From Deltaproteobacteria bacterium (GTDB taxonomy: Bacteria > Desulfobacterota > GWC2-55-46 > UBA9637): DNA of 52,439 bases. The stretch is taken from contig JACPZB010000086.1 of the NCBI GenBank assembly GCA_016195725.1, positions 1 through 52,439 of the forward strand, given 5' to 3'. Below the pieces are notes generated by a model. That model ran no database searches, had not been told where the DNA came from, and worked only from the letters and a program-made list of their open reading frames with translations. Below are positions 30,769 to 39,541 of this stretch, piece by piece (position 1 is the first letter of the stretch; each line of letters opens with the position of its first letter). The translations under genes and the position numbers were made by a program.

Positions 30769-32151
30769 TTATTTTCCAATGCAAAACTGGCTGAATATCC
30801 TGTCAAGGATATCCTCGGTTGTTACCGCGCCAGTTATCTCACCGAGCCTTTCTATGGCCTCTTTCAGTTCCACTGCAATAAATTCTCTGGACAGTTTACT
30901 TTTTAAGGCCTCTTCCGCTTTTGCAACAGCCTTGCTTGCTTGCTCGAGGGTATTTTTGTGGCGCACATTAGATATAATGACATCTGGTAATTCATAAACT
31001 TTTTGCCCCATTGCCTCAGTATATATGGTTTGTCTCAACTCCTCAGCGCCGCGGTCCAGCAGTGCAGAAATCTCTACCTGCGTCATTTCTTTAAATATCT
31101 TACGAAATGAGTCTTGGGCCTTCTTATCAGCAATATCAATTTTATTTCCAATAACAATTATTTTTTTATTGATTATCCTTTCTAAAATTTTAATATCTTC
31201 CTCAAATTTATTGCTTGCGATATCTACCACAAAAAGAACCATCTGACTTGATTCCAGCCTTTTCATGGTGAATCTTATGCCCATACTTTCAACCTTATCT
31301 TGTGTTTCTCTGAGGCCTGCTGTATCCATGAGTCGCAGGGGAATACCTTTTATATTAACAATCTCTTCTATAATATCCCTGGTTGTTCCAGGAGTTGGTG
31401 TAACAATGGCCCGCTCTTCTTTCAAAAGCAGATTCAACAGGCTTGATTTCCCCACATTAGGCCTTCCGAGGATAATGCAATTTATTCCTTCCTTTAAAAT
31501 CCTCCCCTCTTCGTATGTAGAAAGGAGCCTTTGTGTTTCGCTATTTGATTCTTGTAATCGTTTCTCAATTTCTAAATCTGAAATGCTTGCCACATCTTCT
31601 TCATCTGAAAAATCAAGTTCCGCCTCTATATGCACGAGCAGGTTTACAATACCCTCTTGTAGCAGGTTTATCTTCTGTGAGAGCTGACCTTTGAGCTGTG
31701 TGCGGGCAGTCCTTAAGCTTAAATCTGTCTTTGCCCTTATTAAATCAATTACCGCCTCTGCCTGAGTCAAATCTATCTTGTTATTGAGAAATGCCCTTTT
31801 CGTAAACTCGCCTGGCTCTGCCAAACGCGCGCCCTGCCTTAAAACAACCTCCAATACTCTTTGTAAGACAAGCTGGCCGCCGTGACAATGAAATTCCACA
31901 ACATCTTCAGCGGTGAATGACTTAGGTTTTATCATGATCGTCATCAACGCATCATCCAACGTGGTGTTGTCCACAGGATCGAGAATTGCTCCATAGTAAA
32001 GATGATGGCTTGCAAATCTTTTGTGCTGCCTTTTTGGCCTGAATACAGCATCAGCAATCTTCTTTGCATCGCTGCCGCTTATTCTTATAATGCCAATCCC
32101 GCCTTCCCCCAACGGCGTTGCTATGGCGCATATGGTATCTGAGAAATGCAT
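30769..32151 (-). CDS. mnmE: tRNA uridine-5-carboxymethylaminomethyl(34) synthesis GTPase
   Basis: DTICAIATPLGEGGIGIIRISG, GRPNVGKSSLLNLLLKEERAIVTPTPGTTRDIIEE, C-terminal FCIGK. Confidence 0.96.
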   Translation of the reverse strand: MHFSDTICAIATPLGEGGIGIIRISGSDAKKIADAVFRPKRQHKRFASHHLYYGAILDPVDNTTLDDALMTIMIKPKSFTAEDVVEFHCHGGQLVLQRVLEVVLRQGARLAEPGEFTKRAFLNNKIDLTQAEAVIDLIRAKTDLSLRTARTQLKGQLSQKINLLQEGIVNLLVHIEAELDFSDEEDVASISDLEIEKRLQESNSETQRLLSTYEEGRILKEGINCIILGRPNVGKSSLLNLLLKEERAIVTPTPGTTRDIIEEIVNIKGIPLRLMDTAGLRETQDKVESMGIRFTMKRLESSQMVLFVVDIASNKFEEDIKILERIINKKIIVIGNKIDIADKKAQDSFRKIFKEMTQVEISALLDRGAEELRQTIYTEAMGQKVYELPDVIISNVRHKNTLEQASKAVAKAEEALKSKLSREFIAVELKEAIERLGEITGAVTTEDILDRIFSQFCIGK

Positions 32152-32153
32152 TG

Positions 32154-32206
32154 GATTTACGATTTTAGATTTACGATTTGTCTTTTAAATCCGTAATTCG
32201 TAAATC
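32154..32206. repeat. paired heptad arrays, mnmE-yidC junction
   Basis: gatttac-gatttta-gatttac-gatttgt (32154..32181) and taaatcc-gtaattc-gtaaatc (32186..32206, overlapping the yidC stop codon). Confidence 0.85.
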
Positions 32207-33845
32207 ACTTTGTGGTTTTCTGGATATAATATTGTTGAGCGATGGAGAGCACATTATTTATAAGCCAGTACAGGACAAGGCCTGATGGAAAGTTTAAAAA
32301 CATAAAGGTAAATATCACAGGCATTATTAGCATCATCTTTGCCTGGGTAGGGTCCATAGTAGAAGGCGTCATCTTCTGCTGTATCAACATTGTCGCGCCC
32401 ATGAGCAAAGGGAGCGGACCAAATGCAGCGCCGCCTACGAAGGGAATAGAAGGAGGGATTTGGAGCAATCTGTCCGGAGCTGATAAGTCATTTATCCATA
32501 GCATAAACGGCGCATGGCGCAGCTCTATTGAAGCGCCCAGCACATTATAGAGCGCAATAAAAACCGGTATCTGTAAAACCATGGGCAGACATCCGCCGAG
32601 GGGGTTGATCTTATACCTCTTATAAAGCTCCATAAGCTCGCGGTTCATCTTTTCCTTATCGTCCTTATACCTCTCTCTTAAAGCTACTATCTGCGGTTGA
32701 ATCTTCTGCATCTCCTTCATAGAATCAAGCCCCTTTTTTGTCAATGGGTGAAAGAGTATCTTGATAATAACCGTAAGGAGGATTATGACAAGACCGTAGT
32801 TGGGAATGTATTTGTAAAGAAAATTCATGGATACAAGCAGGGGCTTTGCCAGGAAAGTGAACCAGCCAAGATTTATAGAATCCTCTAGATGAACCCTCTG
32901 GGCTGTCAGTATATCCATTTCCTTTGGCCCAATGTATGCGGTATATGCAATGCTTGTATGAGCGCCTGGCGCCAGACTTAGCGGCACAGCTAACTTAGCT
33001 TTTACCAAATCTTTGGTTGTTGCTGTTGAAAATAAGGCATTTTCTGCTTTCTTAGGTATTATGGCAGATATGAAATACATATCCTCTAAGCCAATCCACG
33101 ATACCTTGCCTTTTAATGCCTCCTCCCCCTCCTTAATGTCTTTTCTCAAAATATTTCCGTCCGCATAGAGAATCGCACCGTTATGATAGGAATAACCACC
33201 TCCCTTTTTTATGGATGGAATAGATGATATAAGAGATGTATCCAATCTGCCTTCAAAGGAATCTGCAGATGTATTTGTAATAGTTATTTCTCCCTGGATA
33301 TTATAACGGTTTGCCGAGAGCGTGTATTTTTTTTCAATCTTGACCCCATCATGAGATACCCATGTAAAGATAAGCTCCTCAGTTTGGCCTGCAGTCAAAA
33401 CCATGCTGGATTTGGATGGTTTAAAGTAAATAGCCTCTGATATTACACCCTTTATGAGATTGTCCTGAAGCGGATATTCCTCCAATCCAGATGCAATCAT
33501 ATCCACATTGCTGGAAGTTGGCTCCAGAGATTCTCTATAACCTTTCAGCTGCCAGCTCTTTATGCCGCCGCCTTTGCTGAAAAAAAGAGCCTTATACAAC
33601 GAAGTCTCAATAGTTACTATCTCGTTGTTATATTGTGGAGTAGAAACAGGCTCTGCTTTTTTTGCTAAAGAGGCAGCAGCGATGGTTTCTGATTTCTCTT
33701 CTATCTTACCATATTGCTGAGGCGCACTATCCCCTCCCGCAGCCTTTTTGACAGGCGGCGGGGCAATCCATTTTTCAATGAACATCTGATAAAGAAAAAG
33801 CACAGCCAACGATAATACAAGCGCTAATATAACTCTTTTTTCCAT
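32205..33845 (-). CDS. yidC: membrane protein insertase YidC
   Basis: KRVILALVLSLAVLFLYQMF, LTKKGLDSMKEMQKIQPQIVALRERYKDDKEKMNRELMELYKRYKINPLGGCLPMVLQIPVFIALYNVL. Confidence 0.96.
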   Translation of the reverse strand: MEKRVILALVLSLAVLFLYQMFIEKWIAPPPVKKAAGGDSAPQQYGKIEEKSETIAAASLAKKAEPVSTPQYNNEIVTIETSLYKALFFSKGGGIKSWQLKGYRESLEPTSSNVDMIASGLEEYPLQDNLIKGVISEAIYFKPSKSSMVLTAGQTEELIFTWVSHDGVKIEKKYTLSANRYNIQGEITITNTSADSFEGRLDTSLISSIPSIKKGGGYSYHNGAILYADGNILRKDIKEGEEALKGKVSWIGLEDMYFISAIIPKKAENALFSTATTKDLVKAKLAVPLSLAPGAHTSIAYTAYIGPKEMDILTAQRVHLEDSINLGWFTFLAKPLLVSMNFLYKYIPNYGLVIILLTVIIKILFHPLTKKGLDSMKEMQKIQPQIVALRERYKDDKEKMNRELMELYKRYKINPLGGCLPMVLQIPVFIALYNVLGASIELRHAPFMLWINDLSAPDRLLQIPPSIPFVGGAAFGPLPLLMGATMLIQQKMTPSTMDPTQAKMMLIMPVIFTFMFLNFPSGLVLYWLINNVLSIAQQYYIQKTTK

Positions 33846-33862
33846 AGAAATTTTCCGTTTAA

Positions 33863-34084
33863 TTATGGTACAGGGTCATACCCACCTGGATGGAAGGGAT
33901 GGCATTTAAGAAATCTGTAAACAGCGATGCCAATTCCTTTCCCGGCTCCATATTGTTCTATTGCTTGATGGGCATAAGAAGAACAGCTTGGATAAAAGCG
34001 GCAAGATGGGGCTATCAAGGGAGAAAGGCAATATTTATAAAATCTAATAAGGGTTATCAAAAGCCTTTTAATCATAATTTTCAA
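33863..34084 (-). CDS. yidD: membrane protein insertion efficiency factor YidD
   Basis: [32 protein letters not shown]...[16 protein letters not shown]. Confidence 0.95.
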   Translation of the reverse strand: MKIMIKRLLITLIRFYKYCLSPLIAPSCRFYPSCSSYAHQAIEQYGAGKGIGIAVYRFLKCHPFHPGGYDPVP

Positions 34085-34107
34085 ACTCCCTGATTAGCAA
34101 TTTCAGT

Positions 34108-34470
34108 TTATGGTTTAACCTCTCTACCGAAATTACAACCTAAAATTACAGACTTAATCTCTGCTTCAACTTCTTTGTAACCCGCAGGATTAAATCCCTG
34201 TTTGACAGATATAAAAACATCTGTTGAGAGAGGAAAGACCTCTTTATTAAGCCTGAAAAATTCCCTTAAAAGCCGTTTAATCCTATTCCTCTTTACGGCC
34301 TCGCCGATCTTTGTACTGACGCCAAGCCCAAACCTTTTGATGCCAAGTTTGTTTGTTTTTAAAAATATAACAAGGTTTTTACTGGCAACCCTTTCCCCCT
34401 CTTTCCGCACCAGGGTAAAATCTTTGCTTCTAAGAATTCTCTCAGCACGGCTAAAAGAGTATTGCCCCAT
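34108..34470 (-). CDS. rnpA: ribonuclease P protein component
   Basis: RAERILRSKDFTLVRKEG, AVKRNRIKRLLREFFRLN. Confidence 0.94.
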   Translation of the reverse strand: MGQYSFSRAERILRSKDFTLVRKEGERVASKNLVIFLKTNKLGIKRFGLGVSTKIGEAVKRNRIKRLLREFFRLNKEVFPLSTDVFISVKQGFNPAGYKEVEAEIKSVILGCNFGREVKP

Positions 34471-34478
34471 TCGTTTAG

Positions 34479-34634
34479 TTATTTATTTATGCTTATGGTA
34501 GGAGACAGCCGTTTTCTACCTTTAGCCCTTCTTCGCTTCACTACCCGTCTTCCGCTAGGCGTTGCCATTCTATTCAGAAACCCGTGAGTCCTTTTTCTGC
34601 TCAGTTTGCTCGGTTGATAAGTTCTTTTTGGCAT
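34479..34634 (-). CDS. rpmH: 50S ribosomal protein L34
   Basis: Translated [51 protein letters not shown]; 51 aa, missing from ORF track owing to length cutoff. Confidence 0.97.
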   Translation of the reverse strand: MPKRTYQPSKLSRKRTHGFLNRMATPSGRRVVKRRRAKGRKRLSPTISINK

Positions 34635-34716
34635 ATCTACCTCTTTGTTAAAAGTTATCCTATATTTTAATCATATCTCTTCTTGTTTTGTCAAGACGGA
34701 AATTCGATTACTGTAA

Positions 34717-34860
34717 ACCCCGTTAGAAACTCTGTTCTCTAACGATTATACAGATGGCGGCTTTATACCGCCATCTTCAAAAAATTTCCTCAACCGCCGA
34801 CAGGAGTCGGCGGCTTTCTCTAACGGGGTAAACCCACACACCAAAGTTTTTTTGGGGGGG
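34717..34860. repeat. cluster of nested hairpins (REP/BIME-like) plus CCCACAC...GGGGGG element
   Basis: Outer ACCCCGTTAGA(34717)/TCTAACGGGGT(34819..34829), inner AGATGGCGG/CCGCCATCT and CCGCCGAC/GTCGGCGG, then aaacccacacaccaaagtttttttgggggggg. Confidence 0.75.
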
Positions 34861-34916
34861 GTAAGGTTCATTTTTTACAATTGATTTTTATTGGAGTTCT
34901 GCTACAGTATTTGCTT

Positions 34917-35699
34917 ATGAGGAATAGGTTTAAAAAAACAGCTATTGCTGGCGCCAAAAACGCAGGCCTGCTCCTTAAGAAAAATTTGGGCAAGGTGCGC
35001 TTTATTGAATTTAAGGGTGTAATAGATATTGTAACAGAGATGGATAAAAAGGCAGAAGATTTAATAATAAAAACAATAAAAAAAGAATTTCCTGAACATG
35101 GAATATTAACAGAAGAGAGTGCGGAGCAAAAATCGAAATCAGAATATCGCTGGATTATTGACCCTCTTGATGGCACTACAAATTATTCGCATGGCTATCC
35201 TGTGTTCTGTCTTTCCATGGCATTAGAAAAAGCAGGTGAAATCATACTGGGTGTTGTCTATGACCCGATGCTCAATGAGTTATTTACAGCAGAGAAAGAT
35301 AGGGGGACATATCTAAACAATAAGAGGATAAAGGTATCTCAGATACACGAACTCAGCACAAGCCTGCTTGCAACCGGTTTCCCCTACGATGTAAGGACAT
35401 CTTCCCAAAATAATCTCAAGCATTTTTCAAATTTCGCTGTCAGGGCCCAGGCTATACGAAGGGCAGGCTCTGCTGCGCTGGATATGTGCTATGTTGCATG
35501 CGGCAGGTTTGATGGTTTCTGGGAAATGAAACTAAAGCCGTGGGACACTGCGGCAGCAATGCTCATAATTAAAGAGGCTGGGGGCATAGTAACAGATTTC
35601 AGAGGCAAGCGGTTTTCATTGTACTCGGGCGAAACCCTTGCAAGCAATGGGTTGATTCATGATGAGATGATAAGGGTGCTGCAAGGTAGAAGGAAATAA
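34917..35699 (+). CDS. suhB: inositol monophosphatase family protein
   Basis: GILTEESAEQ, WIIDPLDGTTNYSHGYPVFCLSMAL, KPWDTAAAMLIIKEAGG; ATG 34917 preferred. Confidence 0.92.
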   Translation: MRNRFKKTAIAGAKNAGLLLKKNLGKVRFIEFKGVIDIVTEMDKKAEDLIIKTIKKEFPEHGILTEESAEQKSKSEYRWIIDPLDGTTNYSHGYPVFCLSMALEKAGEIILGVVYDPMLNELFTAEKDRGTYLNNKRIKVSQIHELSTSLLATGFPYDVRTSSQNNLKHFSNFAVRAQAIRRAGSAALDMCYVACGRFDGFWEMKLKPWDTAAAMLIIKEAGGIVTDFRGKRFSLYSGETLASNGLIHDEMIRVLQGRRK

Positions 35700-35714
35700 A
35701 AAGTTGCCAACAAT

Positions 35715-35734
35715 TTATCCACAAATTTTCCACA
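35715..35734 (+). promoter_or_regulatory. two DnaA-box-like 9-mers (TTATCCACA, TTTTCCACA)
   Basis: ttatccaca at 35715..35723 and ttttccaca at 35726..35734. Confidence 0.5.
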
Positions 35735-35747
35735 CCATAAATTAAAC

Positions 35748-35775
35748 TTGACAGTTTTTTTAATTCTGATATTAT
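35748..35775 (+). promoter_or_regulatory. sigma70-like promoter upstream of the merR-family gene
   Basis: TTGACA (35748..35753) - 16 nt - TATTAT (35770..35775). Confidence 0.55.
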
Positions 35776-35842
35776 CACACCAGTTTAAGAATAAATTTAA
35801 ACTTGATGATGCTTAAAAAACAAAGAGTTATGCGCAAAAGCA

Positions 35843-36136
35843 ATGGAAGTAGGATCTATGCATATAAAAACCCCGGAATTGCTAAAGAAAATAGATATAC
35901 CACGCCAGAAGTTATATTATCTGGAACAGAAGGGATATATAAAGCCGCAAAAGATTATAATTGGGGAGAAGAGTTTCCGCGAATATAGTGATGAGGATAT
36001 AAAAAAGATAGAGTGCCTATGGAAGTATCTCAAAAAGGGTTTTAAATATAGGGTAGCTTATGAAAAGGCTTTAGAAGAGTTAAGCGGTTCACAAACGAAT
36101 CTTGTAAAAAATCTCCCTGGTACCACTGATGCATGA
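35843..36136 (+). CDS. MerR family transcriptional regulator
   Basis: IPRQKLYYLEQKGYIKPQKIIIGEKSFREYSDEDIKKIECLWKYLKKGFKYRVAYEKA. Confidence 0.85.
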   Translation: MEVGSMHIKTPELLKKIDIPRQKLYYLEQKGYIKPQKIIIGEKSFREYSDEDIKKIECLWKYLKKGFKYRVAYEKALEELSGSQTNLVKNLPGTTDA

Positions 36137-36156
36137 GATAAAAAGGGGATAATACA

Positions 36157-36247
36157 ATTGCACAGATTACAAAAGCTGGTTATACAGATTAATACTAAAG
36201 ATTGGTCTTTTATCTGTGTAATCGTTTTTCAAAAATCGGTGCAATCA
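36157..36247. repeat. paired short-word array element (9-nt type), upstream of kamA-like gene
   Basis: attgcacagattacaaaagctggttatacagatta ... atctgtgtaatcgtttttcaaaaatcggtgcaat; shares gtaatcgtttttcaaaa and ttgcacagatta with the 39431 element. Confidence 0.75.
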
Positions 36248-36272
36248 GTCTCTCATAAAAGGAGGAAAGATA

Positions 36273-37433
36273 ATGGAGCTCTCTATTAGCTCTGAACCCC
36301 CCAGTAGTAATTTAGCAAGGAATTGCACATTAGAATTTGAAGGCAGCAAACATTTGCAAGAATGGAAAGACTGGAAATGGCAGCTTAAAAATAGAATAAC
36401 CACATTAGAAGAGCTTAAAAAACTTATTGCATTAACGCCTTCTGAAGAAGAAGGTATTAAGAGATCAAAAGGGCGGTTGGCAATGGCCATTACGCCCTAT
36501 TTTTTTTCCTTGATAGACAAAACAAATCCAAACTGTCCAATCCGAAAACAGGCAATCCCGAGAATTGAAGAATTCAGCATATCACCGCATGACATGATAG
36601 ATCCGTGCGGCGAAGACAATCATTCACCTGTGCCGGGCCTTGTACACCGCTATCCTGACAGGGTATTGCTTTTGATTACCGACGCTTGCGCAATGTATTG
36701 CCGTTACTGCACAAGGCGGCGCATGGTCGGCGAAGAAATGCCTCCCATGTCAATAGAAAGGTTTGAAGAGGCATATAAATATATTAAATCCAAAAGGTCT
36801 ATCCGCGATGTGCTGATTTCAGGCGGCGATCCATTGATGCTTAAGACCGAACATCTTGAATATTATCTCAAGAAGCTCAGCTCTATATCGCATCTTGACA
36901 TTATAAGGCTTGGCACAAGGGTTCCTGTAACACTGCCAATGAGGGTGGACAAGGAACTTGTCGAGATGCTGAAAAAATATCACCCGGTTTATATGAGCAT
37001 CCATTTTTCTCATCCGAGAGAGGTAACGTCTGATGTAAGAGAGGCATGCGGAATGCTGGCAGATGCGGGTATTCCACTTGGAAGCCAGACAGTTCTTTTA
37101 AAAGGCATCAATGACAAGCCCTCTGTTATGAAAAGGCTGATGCATGAACTGCTGCGTGCACGAGTCAGACCCTATTACATCTACCAGTGCGACATGGTTA
37201 CAGGCACAGGCCATTTCAGGACGCCGGTATCAGTTGGCATAAACATCATAGAAAAACTGAGAGGCTATACATCAGGCTATGCAGTCCCTACCTTTGTAGT
37301 AGACGCGCCGGGCGGTGGTGGCAAGATACCCGTTGGCCCTACTTATCTTATTTCACAGGCAAAGGATAGAGTTACCTTAAGGAATTATCAGGGGAATATA
37401 TTTGAGTATTTTGAGGATTGCGGTGGAGGTTGA
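36273..37433 (+). CDS. KamA family radical SAM protein (lysine 2,3-aminomutase-like)
   Basis: HRYPDRVLLLITDACAMYCRYCTRRRMVG (CxxxCxxC), VLISGGDPLML, PTFVVDAPGGGGKIPVGPTYL. Confidence 0.93.
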   Translation: MELSISSEPPSSNLARNCTLEFEGSKHLQEWKDWKWQLKNRITTLEELKKLIALTPSEEEGIKRSKGRLAMAITPYFFSLIDKTNPNCPIRKQAIPRIEEFSISPHDMIDPCGEDNHSPVPGLVHRYPDRVLLLITDACAMYCRYCTRRRMVGEEMPPMSIERFEEAYKYIKSKRSIRDVLISGGDPLMLKTEHLEYYLKKLSSISHLDIIRLGTRVPVTLPMRVDKELVEMLKKYHPVYMSIHFSHPREVTSDVREACGMLADAGIPLGSQTVLLKGINDKPSVMKRLMHELLRARVRPYYIYQCDMVTGTGHFRTPVSVGINIIEKLRGYTSGYAVPTFVVDAPGGGGKIPVGPTYLISQAKDRVTLRNYQGNIFEYFEDCGGG

Positions 37434-37531
37434 TGGGAGAAATAAGAGAGGCTCTTCTTTAATGATAAATAACGCTTCCCATATCCCTAATCCAACAATC
37501 CAAACTCTTTTAGCTTAATCAACTATGGCGC

Positions 37532-38851
37532 TTATTTCTTCTTCCTATTCTTAAGCCTTTCTCCTATCTCTTTATCAAAGCCCCTGTCAGTGGGCTTATA
37601 ATACTCCCTTCCCTTGAGGGCATCTGGCAGATAATCCTGCTCTATTGTCCCGCCTTCATAATTGTGAGGATATTTGTAGCCTTTTCCATAGCCAAGTTTT
37701 TTCATAAACCCTGTTGGCGCATTTCTTATATGAAAGGGAACAGGCAAACCCCCTTTTCCCTTTACATCTCCCAACGCCTCCAAATATGCCCGATAAGAGG
37801 CATTGCTCTTGGGTGCTGTGGCAAGATATGTTGCGCCCTGGGCAAGGGGAATCCATCCTTCAGGCATGCCAACAAAATCCACCGCATCCTTTATAGCAAT
37901 GGCTACTGATATGGCATGTGGGTCCGCATTGCCCACATCCTCTGATGCAAATATCACCATCCTTCTGGCAATAAACAGCGGGTCTTCGCCTGCCTCCAGC
38001 ATCCTGGCGAGCCAGTAAAGGGCTGCGTCCGGGTCGCTTCCTCTCATAGATTTTATAAATGCCGAGATTACATTGTAATGCTCCTCCCCTGCCTTATCAT
38101 ACAAAAGAGCCTTTTTCTGAACCGCCTCTTGCATTGCCTCCAGTGTAATTTTGCGGATACCATCTTTATCCGGTCGGGTTATCATGACAGAGGCCTCTAA
38201 TCCATTGAGTGCCGCCCTGGCATCGCCATGAGAATAGTCAGCTAAAAAATTCAAGGCGTCTCCGGCAAGCGAAACATTCAGATTTCCTAGCCCCCTCTCC
38301 TTATCTTCAATTGCCTTGTTTACGATAATTTTTAAATCTTCGGAGTCAAGCTGTTCAAGCGTCAGAACCTTGCATCTGGACAACAGCGGAGCGTTAACTT
38401 CAAAGGATGGATTTTCCGTGGTGGCGCCAATCAGTGTGATGGTTCCGTCTTCCACATAATGGAGAAATGCATCCTGCTGCGCCTTGTTAAACCTGTGTAT
38501 CTCGTCCACAAAGAGGATTGTCCTGCAACCGCTTAGTCTTAACTCATCCTTTGCTTCACCTATCACCGCCCGTATATCTTTTACCCCTGAGAGCACTGCG
38601 GAAAAGGATGTAAAGTTTACCCCGACTGCGTTGGCAATAATATTGGCAAGGGTTGTCTTTCCTGTGCCAGGAGGCCCCCAGAGGATTAAAGACAAAAGCT
38701 CTTTTTTTTCCATCAGCCTTGTTACAAGTTTCTCAGCCCCTAATAAATGCCTCTGGCCGACAACATCATGTATGTTCCTTGGCCTCATCCTGTCCGCCAG
38801 AGGACTTGTTTTGTTAATAGGTTTTTTACCCTTTTTTTCAAAAAGCTCCAT
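37532..38851 (-). CDS. rarA: replication-associated recombination protein A (MgsA/RarA AAA+ ATPase)
   Basis: LADRMRPRNIHDVVGQRHLLG, LILWGPPGTGKTTLANIIA, ILFVDEIHRFNKAQQDAFLHYVEDG. Confidence 0.95.
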   Translation of the reverse strand: MELFEKKGKKPINKTSPLADRMRPRNIHDVVGQRHLLGAEKLVTRLMEKKELLSLILWGPPGTGKTTLANIIANAVGVNFTSFSAVLSGVKDIRAVIGEAKDELRLSGCRTILFVDEIHRFNKAQQDAFLHYVEDGTITLIGATTENPSFEVNAPLLSRCKVLTLEQLDSEDLKIIVNKAIEDKERGLGNLNVSLAGDALNFLADYSHGDARAALNGLEASVMITRPDKDGIRKITLEAMQEAVQKKALLYDKAGEEHYNVISAFIKSMRGSDPDAALYWLARMLEAGEDPLFIARRMVIFASEDVGNADPHAISVAIAIKDAVDFVGMPEGWIPLAQGATYLATAPKSNASYRAYLEALGDVKGKGGLPVPFHIRNAPTGFMKKLGYGKGYKYPHNYEGGTIEQDYLPDALKGREYYKPTDRGFDKEIGERLKNRKKK

Positions 38852-39003
38852 ATCTTAAATATACTATAGAATCACTCTGTAGGGCAAATGACTCTTTTGA
38901 CTTTATAGTATTTATCTGATAGAGTTTAACAAAGGCAGGGGCAGGGGTTTTTGCTTGCAATACTGAGCATAGAGGCATAGAATGACATAAAAAGGATTAT
39001 ATT

Positions 39004-39432
39004 ATGAATATAAATGAAGGCATAAAGGGCAGACTCAGGGATGTGACGCTGGTGGATATTATCCAGATACTTCATCTGAGCCGCAAGAGCGGTGCTATCA
39101 ATATGGGTTCAGAGCAAGGGACTGGTAAGGTGGTGGTGGAAAACGGGAATGTCGTTCATGCATGGTTTAAGGAGCTCTCAGGCGAAGAGGCTTTCTACAA
39201 TCTTCTTTTATGGAGAGATGGAGAGTTTGTGGTTGAGATGGATGTTAAGCCGCAGGAGAGGACTATATCCCAAAATGTTGAGGCGCTGCTTCTGGAAGGC
39301 ATGAGGAGGATGGATGAGGCAAAGAAGGGCAGGTTGGACAAGGGAAGGTTATTTGATATCAAAGATAGAGAGTCTCTTTACCTTATAAAGAGGCTTATTG
39401 AATTAGGGATTCTTAATAAAAAAGAGATTTGA
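39004..39432 (+). CDS. DUF4388 domain-containing protein
   Basis: GRLRDVTLVDIIQILHLSRKSGAINMGSEQGTGKVVVENGNVVHAWFKELSGEEAFYNLLLW. Confidence 0.85.
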   Translation: MNINEGIKGRLRDVTLVDIIQILHLSRKSGAINMGSEQGTGKVVVENGNVVHAWFKELSGEEAFYNLLLWRDGEFVVEMDVKPQERTISQNVEALLLEGMRRMDEAKKGRLDKGRLFDIKDRESLYLIKRLIELGILNKKEI

Positions 39433-39520
39433 TTGCACAGATTAAAGAACAGATTACACAGATTGCAGGCAAGGATATTGGTTTTAATCAGCGTAATCGT
39501 TTTTCAAAATCTGTGTAATC
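39431..39520. repeat. paired short-word array element (9-nt type) with a 13-bp perfect hairpin arm
   Basis: gattgcaca-gattaaagaaca-gattacaca-gattgcagg ... aatctgtgtaatc; gattacacagatt (39452..39464) is perfectly complementary to aatctgtgtaatc (39508..39520). Confidence 0.85.
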
Positions 39521-39541
39521 ATGTATTAAGGACGGGTAATC

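Noticed and set aside
35803-35988. Plus-strand ORF 61 aa
   Set aside because: Out of frame with the recognisable MerR protein at 35843..36136.
37434-37530. Possible heptad array (atatccctaatccaacaatccaaac) between kamA-like gene and rarA
   Set aside because: Spacing drifts between 7 and 8 nt and no second arm is convincing.
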